The notes under the pieces: model-generated
What the model saw: the letters and a program-made list of their open reading frames with translations, nothing else
What the model was told of the DNA's origin: nothing
The model's database searches: none
Translations under genes and position numbers: made by a program
Shown: positions 17,987 to 25,596 of the stretch, piece by piece
Layout of the letters: every line of letters begins with the position of its first letter
Position numbering within the stretch: position 1 is the first letter of the stretch
Source of the DNA: Actinomycetes bacterium
GTDB taxonomy: Bacteria > Actinomycetota > Actinomycetes > Nanopelagicales > Nanopelagicaceae
Assembly: GCA_947383695.1 (NCBI GenBank)
Contig: OX376642.1
Location: 620,001-684,000, forward strand
Direction of reading: 5' to 3'
Length of the DNA stretch: 64,000 nucleotides

Positions 17987-18409
17987 ATGGCCGAGACCAA
18001 AAAACAGATCATCATCTACTCAGATGACTCCTCAGTTCGCTCCTCAATTGTGTCCGCACTGGGAGTTCGAGCAGCTAAGGATCTTCCAGAACATGAGCTT
18101 CATGAGTTCGCAACAGGTTCGGCTCTTCGTGCATATGTAGATTCCAAAAATCTAGCAGGTGGTTTTCGCGCCGATCTTTTCATCCTCGATGGAGAAGCGG
18201 CTCAAGAGGGTGGCTTGGGTATCGCCCGCCAGCTCAAGGATGAGGTTTTTAACTGCCCACCGATCCTTGTCATCACAGGTCGCAAAGAGGACAAGTGGCT
18301 AGCAGCCTGGTCCTTGGCTGAGGCTTCAGTTGTGCACCCCATCGATCCATTTACCTTGGCTAAGACCGCGGCAGATTTACTGCGCGGGAGTTCTGTAGTT
18401 TCTGCTTAA
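17987..18409 (+). CDS. Stand-alone response-regulator receiver-like protein, atypical
   Basis: 140-aa protein consisting only of a CheY-like receiver domain. Acidic residues Asp13/Asp14 (YSDDSS), the phospho-acceptor position Asp68 (FILDGEA) and Thr97 (VITGRK) are present, but the invariant Lys that follows the fifth strand is replaced by His117 (VVHPIDPF). No output domain and no histidine kinase nearby. Phosphorylation-dependent switching may be altered; function is unknown. It is divergent from ctaE and 8 bp upstream of trpD, so it is probably co-transcribed with trpD. Confidence 0.8.
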   Translation: MAETKKQIIIYSDDSSVRSSIVSALGVRAAKDLPEHELHEFATGSALRAYVDSKNLAGGFRADLFILDGEAAQEGGLGIARQLKDEVFNCPPILVITGRKEDKWLAAWSLAEASVVHPIDPFTLAKTAADLLRGSSVVSA

Positions 18410-18417
18410 CTTTTCTC

Positions 18418-19461
18418 ATGAGCCAATTGCTGTGGGATGAGAACATAGCGATTATCAATGCAGGTCTGGATTTAGAGGTTGAACGGGTCCAATGGTGCAT
18501 GGATCAAATACTCACAGGGCAAGCAACAAGTGACACCATCAAAAACTTTTTAATCGCTCTGAAAAACAAAGGTGAAAGCCCCGAAGAGGTTGGTGCTCTA
18601 GTTGCGCAGATGTATCAACACTGCGCCCCCATCAGTATCACCGAAAGAGCAGTCGACACTGTTGGAACTGGTGGAGATGGCGCCCACACAATCAATATTT
18701 CAACAACATCGGCGATCATCGCTGCCGCTGCGGGTGCCAAGGTAATTAAACATGGCAACCGTGCCGCATCCTCTAAATCTGGATCAGCTGATCTTCTGGA
18801 AAATCTAGGGATCAATATCAATCTCGATGGTTCGCAGGTTGAAGAGAGCTTTGCAACATTGGGAATTGGTTTTTGTTTTGCTCCGATCTTTCATCCCGCT
18901 ATGAAGTTTGCTGCTGCGGCTCGTAAGGAGCTAGGTACGCCGACGGTGTTCAATATTTTGGGACCCCTTGCAAACCCGGCTCGACCAAAGGCAGCGGCTA
19001 TTGGCGTTGCTAATGAGCGAATGCATTTAGTGATGGCGCAGGTTTTGGGTGACCGCGGAGTCGATGGATTTGTTTTTCGCGGAGATGATGGACTTGATGA
19101 AATTACCTTGGCAACGACGACCTCTGTATTGACCATCGGAACAGAGGAAATCACAAGTGGATTATTGGACCCTGAAGAGTTTGGAATTTCCAAAGCGCCT
19201 ATTAGTGCGCTAGTTGGGGGAGATGGTGCTGAAAATGCTCGCATCACCAGGGGGATATTCAATGGAGAAAAGGGTGCCCATCGTGATGCCTGCATCCTCA
19301 ACGCCGCAGCAGCAATCGCGGCCTTCGAGGGAAAGAGCGATGAGAGTTTGCATCAACGAATTTCAGATGGTGTGAAAGCGGCCAATAACGCGATTGATTC
19401 CGGTGCTGCCAATGAACTTGTCATTAAGTGGGCTGAACTTACTCAGCGATTGGGCGCTTAG
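18418..19461 (+). CDS. trpD: Anthranilate phosphoribosyltransferase
   Basis: 347-aa enzyme joining anthranilate to PRPP, the second step of tryptophan synthesis. The PRPP-binding GTGGDGAHTINIST motif and KHGNRAASSKSGSADLLE are intact. Other trp genes are not in the window; trpD is also isolated next to the qcr/cta genes in Mycobacterium. The 3' end overlaps the convergent exonuclease gene by 23 bp. Confidence 0.96.
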   Translation: MSQLLWDENIAIINAGLDLEVERVQWCMDQILTGQATSDTIKNFLIALKNKGESPEEVGALVAQMYQHCAPISITERAVDTVGTGGDGAHTINISTTSAIIAAAAGAKVIKHGNRAASSKSGSADLLENLGININLDGSQVEESFATLGIGFCFAPIFHPAMKFAAAARKELGTPTVFNILGPLANPARPKAAAIGVANERMHLVMAQVLGDRGVDGFVFRGDDGLDEITLATTTSVLTIGTEEITSGLLDPEEFGISKAPISALVGGDGAENARITRGIFNGEKGAHRDACILNAAAAIAAFEGKSDESLHQRISDGVKAANNAIDSGAANELVIKWAELTQRLGA

Positions 19462-20071
19462 CTCTTCGCTTTTTCAATGGAAAGCTGCGCATCTCTTCAA
19501 AGTTGTAAATGTTAAATCCGGCAAGACGTTCGATTAAACCGTGAAGCACATCAACGGTTGCCAACGCATCATCAAGAGCTCTGTGATTAGGTGATGTTGT
19601 TGCTCCGAAAAATTGCGCCAAGGTTGAAAGTTTGCAGTTGATTACCTCATCTCGCTCGAGCACCGCTCTAGCAAGTCGAGCGGTATCTACAGTTACATAC
19701 TCTGGCCAGGGCATTTCGTGGGCAATCGAGGCTGCCTTGAGGAAACTCAGATCAAAGGGTGAGTTATGTGCAACGACAACTGTTTCATCCGAGCTGCCAA
19801 GAAACTCAAAAAGCGAGGGAAGGATTTCATCGATGAAAGGTGCAGAGATAAGCATCTGATCAGTAATGCCTGTTAGCTCGGTGATGAAATACGGCAATGC
19901 ATGTCCAGGGTCCACAAAACTCTGGAATGTTCCTAGTACTTCGCCGCCCTTAACTTTTACGACGCCAATCTCAGTTATTCCAGCCCCTAATCGAGGGGAA
20001 CCACCTGAGGTTTCAAGATCAAGAACGGCAAAGGTAGTTTCAGAGAGTTTTCTATCTGCAACCTTGGACAT
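19439..20071 (-). CDS. DnaQ-like 3'-5' exonuclease (DEDDh family)
   Basis: 210-aa nuclease with Exo I FAVLDLETSGG (Asp, Glu), Exo II HNSPFDLSFL (Asp), and Exo III HRALDDALAT (His, Asp). It may act as the proofreading epsilon subunit or as a repair/RNA exonuclease. The gene at this position in Mycobacterium (Rv2191) carries an additional UvrC-like nuclease domain that is absent here. Start supported by TACGAT 7 nt upstream. Confidence 0.88.
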   Translation of the reverse strand: MSKVADRKLSETTFAVLDLETSGGSPRLGAGITEIGVVKVKGGEVLGTFQSFVDPGHALPYFITELTGITDQMLISAPFIDEILPSLFEFLGSSDETVVVAHNSPFDLSFLKAASIAHEMPWPEYVTVDTARLARAVLERDEVINCKLSTLAQFFGATTSPNHRALDDALATVDVLHGLIERLAGFNIYNFEEMRSFPLKKRRAKRPIAE

Positions 20072-20078
20072 GCAATGA

Positions 20079-20084
20079 ATCGTA
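20079..20084 (-). promoter_or_regulatory. -10 element for the DnaQ-like exonuclease, leaderless
   Basis: TACGAT on the minus strand, 7 nt before the ATG at 20071. Confidence 0.5.
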
Positions 20085-20112
20085 GGTCATTGCTCTGACA
20101 ATGCTTCAGTCG

Positions 20113-20118
20113 TAGGCT
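20113..20118 (+). promoter_or_regulatory. -10 element for the alpha/beta hydrolase, leaderless
   Basis: TAGGCT, 7 nt before the ATG at 20126. Confidence 0.5.
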
Positions 20119-20125
20119 GTCTGCT

Positions 20126-20896
20126 ATGGCGGTAGAAGGAGCACCAGCAGGTTGGATGCAAGATTGGGCTGCACTAGGCACCGGTAAAAATGCTCATGTC
20201 GGAGTGTTGCTTGTTCATGGTTTTACTGGATCGCCAGCTTCGATGCGTCCATGGGGCGAGTTTTTACACTCAAAGGGATACACCGTGCGCGTGCCATTGC
20301 TTCCGGGACATGGAACACATCCAGAAAACCTCAATAAAGTTAAATGGCAAGAATGGCCAGCAAAGGTTGAGTTTGAGTTAAGTGAACTGCGAAAGAGCTG
20401 TGATGTAATTTTTCTCGTCGGACTTTCCATGGGCGGTGGAACGGTTTTGAATGTTGCCGCATCGCATAATGAAGCATTAAATGGATTGATCTTGGTGAAT
20501 CCAATGATTCACGTTAAAGGTGTACCTGTAGAGCTAGCATTTTTCCTATCCCGACTTCAAAAAATGCGCACAAGTGTCGGAGATGACATCAAGCGTCCAG
20601 GAGTAACTGAATGGGGCTATGACGCCTTACCTACTCGAGGCGTGTATCAATTATTGAAGATGTTGCGAATCACCAGACGAAATCTGCCCAAGATTACGAT
20701 TCCAGTCCAGCTCTTTCACTCTGTAGAAGATCACACCTTGCCGGTTACTAACACCGAAATCATTTTGTCCGAGATTGGTTCAATCAATAAGAGCAGAATC
20801 GAGTTAGTCAACAGTTACCATGTTGCAACAATGGATTACGACCAAGAGCTGATTTTCCAGAACTCTCTGACCTTTATTGAGGCGCAAACGAAGTAG
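20126..20896 (+). CDS. Alpha/beta hydrolase (carboxylesterase / monoacylglycerol lipase-like)
   Basis: 256-aa serine hydrolase. The oxyanion region is VLLVHGFTGSP near 31-41, the nucleophile elbow is GLSMGG, the acid is probably Asp in VEDHTLP, and the His is in NSYHVATMD close to the C-terminus. The pattern resembles carboxylesterases acting on short acyl esters; the substrate is unknown. Ends 2 bp from the convergent LysE gene. Confidence 0.87.
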   Translation: MAVEGAPAGWMQDWAALGTGKNAHVGVLLVHGFTGSPASMRPWGEFLHSKGYTVRVPLLPGHGTHPENLNKVKWQEWPAKVEFELSELRKSCDVIFLVGLSMGGGTVLNVAASHNEALNGLILVNPMIHVKGVPVELAFFLSRLQKMRTSVGDDIKRPGVTEWGYDALPTRGVYQLLKMLRITRRNLPKITIPVQLFHSVEDHTLPVTNTEIILSEIGSINKSRIELVNSYHVATMDYDQELIFQNSLTFIEAQTK

Positions 20897-20898
20897 TT

Positions 20899-21525
20899 TT
20901 AGGAAAGCGCAAGGGTAATAGCTATACCCAAGATACCCACTGCAGAAACCGCTGTTAGTGCCCTGCGCACCGATGGTCTTTGAATATAAGTAGCAGACTT
21001 CTTTACAGTCCAGATCAATGCAATATTCCAAGTAATCGAGATCAGCGCCCACGCCGTACCTAGAGCGATGATGCCAAATCCCAATGAGGTTTCCTGTGGA
21101 ATGAATGCCGGGATAAAAGCAACGGCGTAAACAGCGGCCTTTGCGTTGGTTAAATTGGTGACTAATCCCAACCTAAATGAACCCCACCCCGAAAACTTAG
21201 TTGTGCTCTCTAGGTCAAATTTTCCGAACTCTTTTCGCAGCGAAAGAAATGTTTGCAGTGAAATGAAGGTAAGAAACACAACGCCGGACCACTTCAAAAT
21301 CAAATATGCGGTTTCAGAACGGGTGAAGATTGCAGATAATCCAATCGCGCTTGAAATACTCCACACCATGATCCCAAGACAGTTGCCCAGCGATGAGAGA
21401 AATGCCGCTGATGGACCGCCCATAATCGATTGCCGTAAAACCATTGCAACACCTTGACCAGGAACCATGACAAGTAAAACCGTGGTGAAGATAAAGGAAG
21501 GTAAGTTGCTCAGCAATTGTGACAC
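20899..21525 (-). CDS. LysE/RhtB-family amino-acid exporter
   Basis: 208-aa membrane protein with about six helices. N-terminal VPGQGVAMVLRQSIMGG resembles the conserved start of LysE transporters, and LVTNLTNAKAAVYAVAFIPAF is the typical middle segment. The GTG start at 21525 is supported by TACCTT 7 nt upstream. The amino acid exported cannot be told. Confidence 0.85.
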   Translation of the reverse strand: MSQLLSNLPSFIFTTVLLVMVPGQGVAMVLRQSIMGGPSAAFLSSLGNCLGIMVWSISSAIGLSAIFTRSETAYLILKWSGVVFLTFISLQTFLSLRKEFGKFDLESTTKFSGWGSFRLGLVTNLTNAKAAVYAVAFIPAFIPQETSLGFGIIALGTAWALISITWNIALIWTVKKSATYIQRPSVRRALTAVSAVGILGIAITLALS

Positions 21526-21532
21526 AAGTGCA

Positions 21533-21538
21533 AAGGTA
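21533..21538 (-). promoter_or_regulatory. -10 element for the LysE gene, leaderless on GTG
   Basis: TACCTT on the minus strand, 7 nt before GTG 21525, in the 13-bp gap to the upstream gene. Confidence 0.45.
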
Positions 21539-22963
21539 CTAGATCGCTGATTTTAAGAAGTTCAAGGCTTGTACCGCGTTCCAACCATCTGGATGAAGAG
21601 CTCTTAACGCACGTGGACCATCAAGATCAGAGCCAAATGTAAGAAGTGAAATTTCGGTGCGACCATCGGGTCGAACTTGGCCTAATCCAATATCTGCCAT
21701 CAAGGCGTTGCATAAACACTTTGAACCCTGAGCTTGATCTACTTCACCATTTTTAAATTCATAATTGTCTAAAGGTTCAGCTGGGCAGCGATATCCAATG
21801 CCGCCCTTTTCGCGTTGGAACATGGTTCGCAAATACCCAAGATCGCAGATTCTTGTGCGCTCCTTGTACAAATTATCATTTGAAAGGGTTTGATTATTCT
21901 GAATAACCTTGAACGGAAAACCTGTTGGAGATGCGCTTGCATCAGTCATTACTCGCATCGTGGGATCGGCAAGTGAGACCAAAATTGAGGATCTGTTCTC
22001 GTTGGTAAAGCCTGACTCATTTGCTAAAGCAAAGAGTGAACCAACTTGTACCCCTTGAGCTCCGTAAGAGATCGCCTCTTTGACCTTTTCAGGAGTTGCG
22101 TAACCACCGGCCAACCAAAATGGAGAGCCTGATGCATGGATTTTTTCTAGATTAGGAATGTCAAGCTCGTTGTAAACAGCTTCGCCCTCATCATTCACAT
22201 GATTCTTAGCTCTAGGGGGAGCGTTGTGTCCTCCCGCAACGTGGTACTCAATGACATAACCATCAGGCTTGGTTTCCTCATCTTTATTGAGATATGCAAC
22301 CAATGCGTGTGAGGTAACGATTGCCAAAAAGAGTGGACGTTTAATTGGAAAGTTATCTAAACCAAGGGTGCGTGGGTCAAAATGTAGGTAGTGCTTGTCC
22401 TTTGTATCAGCGACATCTACCTTCATCGCAACCTTGTTACCTTGTGAAATTTCATTGAGCAAGTGAGGAACCTGAGCAGGAATTCCAGCACCAATTAATA
22501 TGTAATCGACATCAGCCAACATTGCACCGTAAAGCTGTGCAGGAATTGCTAACTGGATCTTCTCCAGAATATTCATTCCGATTAAGCCGTTGTGACCTTC
22601 TTTTGCCAGCCATACCTCAACAAAACTAGCAACCGCCAAAAGTTTGTTCGAGAAAAGATTTCCCTTGATGCTTAACTTTGGTACATCTAAATATGGCTTA
22701 CCATCTTCGCGCCCGCCTTCAATAAAGAAGCGATCCATAATCTCTTTGATTGTCTCTTGATGGGGATAAGCGGCCATTGCTCTGCGAATATCGCCGGTTA
22801 AATCACCATCTTGCAATCGGCGCGCTACAACTGAATCAATTGCAGTTCCTGAAATTACGCCAAGCTCTCCAGCAATAGAAACCTCTTTAGCCAACTGCCA
22901 TGATGAAACTGCAATGCCCATGCCACCCTGAATGATTGTGGGATAACTAGAGGTTGAGCGCAT
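21539..22963 (-). CDS. Nitronate monooxygenase-family FMN flavoprotein
   Basis: 474-aa TIM-barrel enzyme of the nitronate monooxygenase / 2-nitropropane dioxygenase type. It begins with the flavin-binding PTIIQGGMGIAVSSWQLA and has the AGGHNAPP catalytic-His segment and a phosphate-binding GAQGVQVGSLFA. A C-terminal extension of about 130 residues carries several cysteines (YRCPAEP, KCLCNAL), which makes it longer than the typical 320-350-aa enzyme and could bind a metal. Function may be detoxification of nitroalkanes or another oxidation. Start supported by TACAGT 6 nt upstream. Confidence 0.8.
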   Translation of the reverse strand: MRSTSSYPTIIQGGMGIAVSSWQLAKEVSIAGELGVISGTAIDSVVARRLQDGDLTGDIRRAMAAYPHQETIKEIMDRFFIEGGREDGKPYLDVPKLSIKGNLFSNKLLAVASFVEVWLAKEGHNGLIGMNILEKIQLAIPAQLYGAMLADVDYILIGAGIPAQVPHLLNEISQGNKVAMKVDVADTKDKHYLHFDPRTLGLDNFPIKRPLFLAIVTSHALVAYLNKDEETKPDGYVIEYHVAGGHNAPPRAKNHVNDEGEAVYNELDIPNLEKIHASGSPFWLAGGYATPEKVKEAISYGAQGVQVGSLFALANESGFTNENRSSILVSLADPTMRVMTDASASPTGFPFKVIQNNQTLSNDNLYKERTRICDLGYLRTMFQREKGGIGYRCPAEPLDNYEFKNGEVDQAQGSKCLCNALMADIGLGQVRPDGRTEISLLTFGSDLDGPRALRALHPDGWNAVQALNFLKSAI

Positions 22964-22969
22964 GTATGA

Positions 22970-22975
22970 ACTGTA
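22970..22975 (-). promoter_or_regulatory. -10 element for the nitronate monooxygenase gene, leaderless
   Basis: TACAGT on the minus strand, 6 nt before the ATG at 22963. Confidence 0.5.
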
Positions 22976-23056
22976 TGGAAGGCAAGACCGAACTCGCGAG
23001 TAGACTTGTGGTTACTGAGGGGTTAGATCGCTCAATGTGATGGATATCTATCGAAG

Positions 23057-23128
23057 TGGACGATACTGGGATCGAACCAGTGACCCCCACAATGTCAATG
23101 TGGTGCTCTACCGCTGAGCCAATCGTCC
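23057..23128 (-). tRNA. tRNA-Val (GAC)
   Basis: Cloverleaf on the minus strand: acceptor GGACGAT/ATCGTCC, D-arm GCTCAGCGGTAGAGC, anticodon arm CCACA-TTGACAT-TGTGG with anticodon GAC, T-arm containing GGTTCGATCCC, discriminator A. CCA is not encoded. Confidence 0.95.
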
Positions 23129-23155
23129 TAGGTGTGAGAACTATACAACAGTCAT

Positions 23156-23500
23156 TTAGCGGGAATAATCATCCTCAATACGCTCAATATCATCTTCGCC
23201 AAAGTAAGAACCAGTTTGAACCTCAATAAACACCAGCTCTTGGGATCCTTGATTTCCGATTCGATGCAGATCGCCGATAGCAACATCAACGGTTTCTCCA
23301 GCAACTCTTTGGAAGCTTTCTCCATTTAATGTAACTGTTGCGGTTCCTGAAACGATGAACCAATGCTCAGCTCTCTTTTGATGACGCTGATATGAAAGTC
23401 GTGACCCTGGATTTACATAAATGCATTTAACTTTATGCAGATTGGATTCCTGCAAAACTTCATAACGGCCCCACGGTCTTACTGAGTCGTTATCGATCAT
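23156..23500 (-). CDS. Cupin, mannose-6-phosphate isomerase type II-like
   Basis: 114-aa single cupin domain. It resembles the C-terminal cupin of bifunctional GDP-mannose pyrophosphorylase/phosphomannose isomerase: WGRYEVL, LSYQRHQKRAEHW (metal-binding His40, Glu45/His46), VSGTATVTLNG, and GDLHRIGN. Stand-alone copies may isomerise mannose-6-phosphate, feeding the mannose used by PimA, or serve as a generic sugar-binding cupin. A GGA Shine-Dalgarno lies 7 nt before 23500; the ATG at 23503 is an equally possible start. Confidence 0.78.
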   Translation of the reverse strand: MIDNDSVRPWGRYEVLQESNLHKVKCIYVNPGSRLSYQRHQKRAEHWFIVSGTATVTLNGESFQRVAGETVDVAIGDLHRIGNQGSQELVFIEVQTGSYFGEDDIERIEDDYSR

Positions 23501-23566
23501 CATCTTTTCCTTTTGTTTCCGAACTGCTGATGCTGTCCAAATGTGACAACACTCTTTCATTAATAG

Positions 23567-23640
23567 TGGAGGTCGGGACGGGATTTGAACCCGTGTAGAG
23601 GGATTTGCAGTCCCTTGCCTCGCCTCTCGGCCACCCGACC
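23567..23640 (-). tRNA. tRNA-Cys (GCA)
   Basis: Minus-strand cloverleaf: acceptor GGTCGGG/CCCGACC, anticodon arm AGGGA-CTGCAAA-TCCCT with anticodon GCA, T-arm ACGGGTTCAAATCCCGT, discriminator U73 as expected for Cys. TCCA follows the acceptor stem, so CCA is encoded. Confidence 0.95.
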
Positions 23641-23703
23641 ATACAAATATCGCCGCTAGATTTTCATCTTCGAAGAGAGTTCAATCTAAACGGCGAGTAT
23701 CAG

Positions 23704-23776
23704 AGCGGACGACCGGGTTCGAACCGGCGACCTGAACCTTGGCAAGGTTCCGCGCTACCAACTGCGCTACGTCCGC
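23704..23776 (-). tRNA. tRNA-Gly (GCC)
   Basis: Minus-strand cloverleaf: acceptor GCGGACG/CGTCCGC, D-arm GCGCAGTTGGTAGCGC, anticodon arm GAACC-TTGCCAA-GGTTC with anticodon GCC, T-arm CCGGTTCGAACCCGG, discriminator U. CCA is not encoded. Confidence 0.95.
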
Positions 23777-23832
23777 GAGGAGGGCAAATCTATCGCAGGA
23801 GAGCCGTAAGCGCCAAAGTGAAGGGGATTGGT

Positions 23833-23838
23833 TAGCGT
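23833..23838 (+). promoter_or_regulatory. -10 element for pabB, leaderless on GTG
   Basis: TAGCGT, 6 nt before the GTG at 23845. Confidence 0.45.
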
Positions 23839-23844
23839 TACCTC

Positions 23845-24837
23845 GTGGAATATACCAAGGATGGACCCATATTTTGGATGGGGGGACGATTAGCAACTGA
23901 GCTAATCGAGGTATCTGATGATCCTTCCTGCCTTGATGATGGGGATTTCTGGGCGGTATCGACAACTTTTGAGGGCGCATTCACAGCAGCAAAGTTTGCG
24001 ACAGTAGTAGACGCAAGTTTTCCAACCGCTACATGGAATCCGATTTCTACGCCGTGGACAAGTTCTCCCGATCAATCTGGATACATCTCATACGTAGACA
24101 CGATTCGCGAATTAATCGCACAAGGATGGGTGTATCAAGTAAATGCCTGTCGCCAGATTTGTGCAGAAGATTCCAACCCAAATTTACGTGGACTCTTTTC
24201 ACGTATCTTGGAAAGCAATCCTGCGCCATGGGCAAGTTATCTCGAGATCCCTGGGATCAACATTGCATCTGCATCCCCAGAGTTATTTCTCAAGCGCACA
24301 GGCGGTCGCGTGAAGACATCTCCAATAAAGGGAACGCAAAGTCTTGGCTCAAGTGATTTTGGTGTGAAGGACAAATCGGAGAACATCATGATCGTTGATC
24401 TGATGCGCAATGATCTCGGGATGATTTGCAAGAGTGGATCTGTTGAAGTAACACAACTTCTGTATAGCCAAGATCACCCAGGCTTACAGCATCTAGTGTC
24501 CGATGTTGAAGGAGATCTAATTGATGCAATTAGTTGGAGCGATATTTTCCGAGCGGTTTCACCTCCTGGATCTGTAAGCGGAGCACCTAAATCATCAGCG
24601 TTGTCCACCATCTCTGAGAATGAAAGTCCCCGCGGCCCGTATTGCGGAGCACTGGGCTGGGTTCAGGGAGATCGAGCTGAACTATCAGTTGCTATTCGAA
24701 TATTTTGGAAAAATGAAAAAATCTACTTCGGAACAGGTGCAGGAATCACCTTTAGCAGCGATTCTCAGCAGGAATGGGAAGAGACTGAACTAAAGGCCTC
24801 GCGGTTGGTAAAGATTGCTGCGGGACACTACAAATGA
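23845..24837 (+). CDS. pabB: Aminodeoxychorismate synthase component I, short form
   Basis: 330-aa chorismate-binding enzyme that makes 4-amino-4-deoxychorismate for folate synthesis. The catalytic half is intact: YVDTIRELIAQGWVYQVNAC, SASPELFLKR, SPIKGTQ, ENIMIVDLMRNDLG, and the C-terminal FGTGAGIT. The usual N-terminal beta-rich region is reduced to about 80 residues (family proteins are commonly 450 aa or more). Its glutaminase partner PabA is not adjacent. Start codon GTG 23845 is supported by the leaderless promoter; pabC follows with an ATGA overlap. Confidence 0.88.
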   Translation: MEYTKDGPIFWMGGRLATELIEVSDDPSCLDDGDFWAVSTTFEGAFTAAKFATVVDASFPTATWNPISTPWTSSPDQSGYISYVDTIRELIAQGWVYQVNACRQICAEDSNPNLRGLFSRILESNPAPWASYLEIPGINIASASPELFLKRTGGRVKTSPIKGTQSLGSSDFGVKDKSENIMIVDLMRNDLGMICKSGSVEVTQLLYSQDHPGLQHLVSDVEGDLIDAISWSDIFRAVSPPGSVSGAPKSSALSTISENESPRGPYCGALGWVQGDRAELSVAIRIFWKNEKIYFGTGAGITFSSDSQQEWEETELKASRLVKIAAGHYK

Positions 24838-25592
24838 AGGTAATTCAAAACGGTTCATTAGTAGATCTAGTCGACAGCCGATGCAACGACAAAGGTTGGA
24901 TGGATGGTGCCGGTGTATTTGAAACTATCAGAACGGTAAACAATGCACCGTGGGCTCTTTCACGACATATGCGTCGAGCTGTAAGCAGCGCTAAACAATT
25001 AGGTTTTTCAATAGCAAACGAAGAGGTTCTCCGAAGCGCTGTTGCGCTTTTGTGTGAAACTGAAAAAGCGCCAATGGGAATGCTGCGTTTGTCATTTGGA
25101 GATGATGGCAACTGGACAGCGGTTCATTTACCGTACCAGCGCAATAATCAACCAGCCTCTCTGATGACCTTTCCAAAACCAATTTCCGTTGTCGGTCAGC
25201 CTGTAAAGAGTTTTCCATATGCGCATCGATTGGATATTTTGAGCTTTGCCAAGGATGCAGGGTTTGATGAAGCGATCATCGTGAATGAACTGGGCAAGGT
25301 GTGCGAGGGATCGGTTACAAATCTGCTGGTAAATCTCGATAGTAAGTGGATAACTCCACCAATTAGCGATGGTGTTCTACCCGGAATTATGCGAGCCCTC
25401 GTGATCGAGTATTGCGGCGTATCTGTAAAAAGTATTGATGTAGCAGATCTGCAGCGGGTTCAATCAGCTTTTCTCTTGAGCAGCCTGCGCATCGCACAAC
25501 CCGTGGCTTCTATCGATGGAAGATTATTGGAGCCATCAGCTGAATTTGGCGCAGAAATTGAAGCGATGGCGCTGAAGACTTCGGTAGGCTAG
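24834..25592 (+). CDS. pabC: Aminodeoxychorismate lyase (class IV PLP enzyme)
   Basis: 252-aa fold-type IV PLP enzyme that releases pyruvate from aminodeoxychorismate to give p-aminobenzoate. The PLP lysine is most likely Lys125 ([11 protein letters not shown]), followed by [24 protein letters not shown], the conserved Glu/Ser-Asn segment. Translationally coupled to pabB; a class IV aminotransferase of another specificity is the alternative, but the pairing with pabB favours the lyase. Confidence 0.86.
   Translation: MKVIQNGSLVDLVDSRCNDKGWMDGAGVFETIRTVNNAPWALSRHMRRAVSSAKQLGFSIANEEVLRSAVALLCETEKAPMGMLRLSFGDDGNWTAVHLPYQRNNQPASLMTFPKPISVVGQPVKSFPYAHRLDILSFAKDAGFDEAIIVNELGKVCEGSVTNLLVNLDSKWITPPISDGVLPGIMRALVIEYCGVSVKSIDVADLQRVQSAFLLSSLRIAQPVASIDGRLLEPSAEFGAEIEAMALKTSVG
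25585..25590 (+). promoter_or_regulatory. -10 element for thrS, leaderless
   Basis: TAGGCT, 6 nt before the ATG at 25597. The arrangement leaves no room for a T-box leader. Confidence 0.5.
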
Positions 25593-25596
25593 CGGC

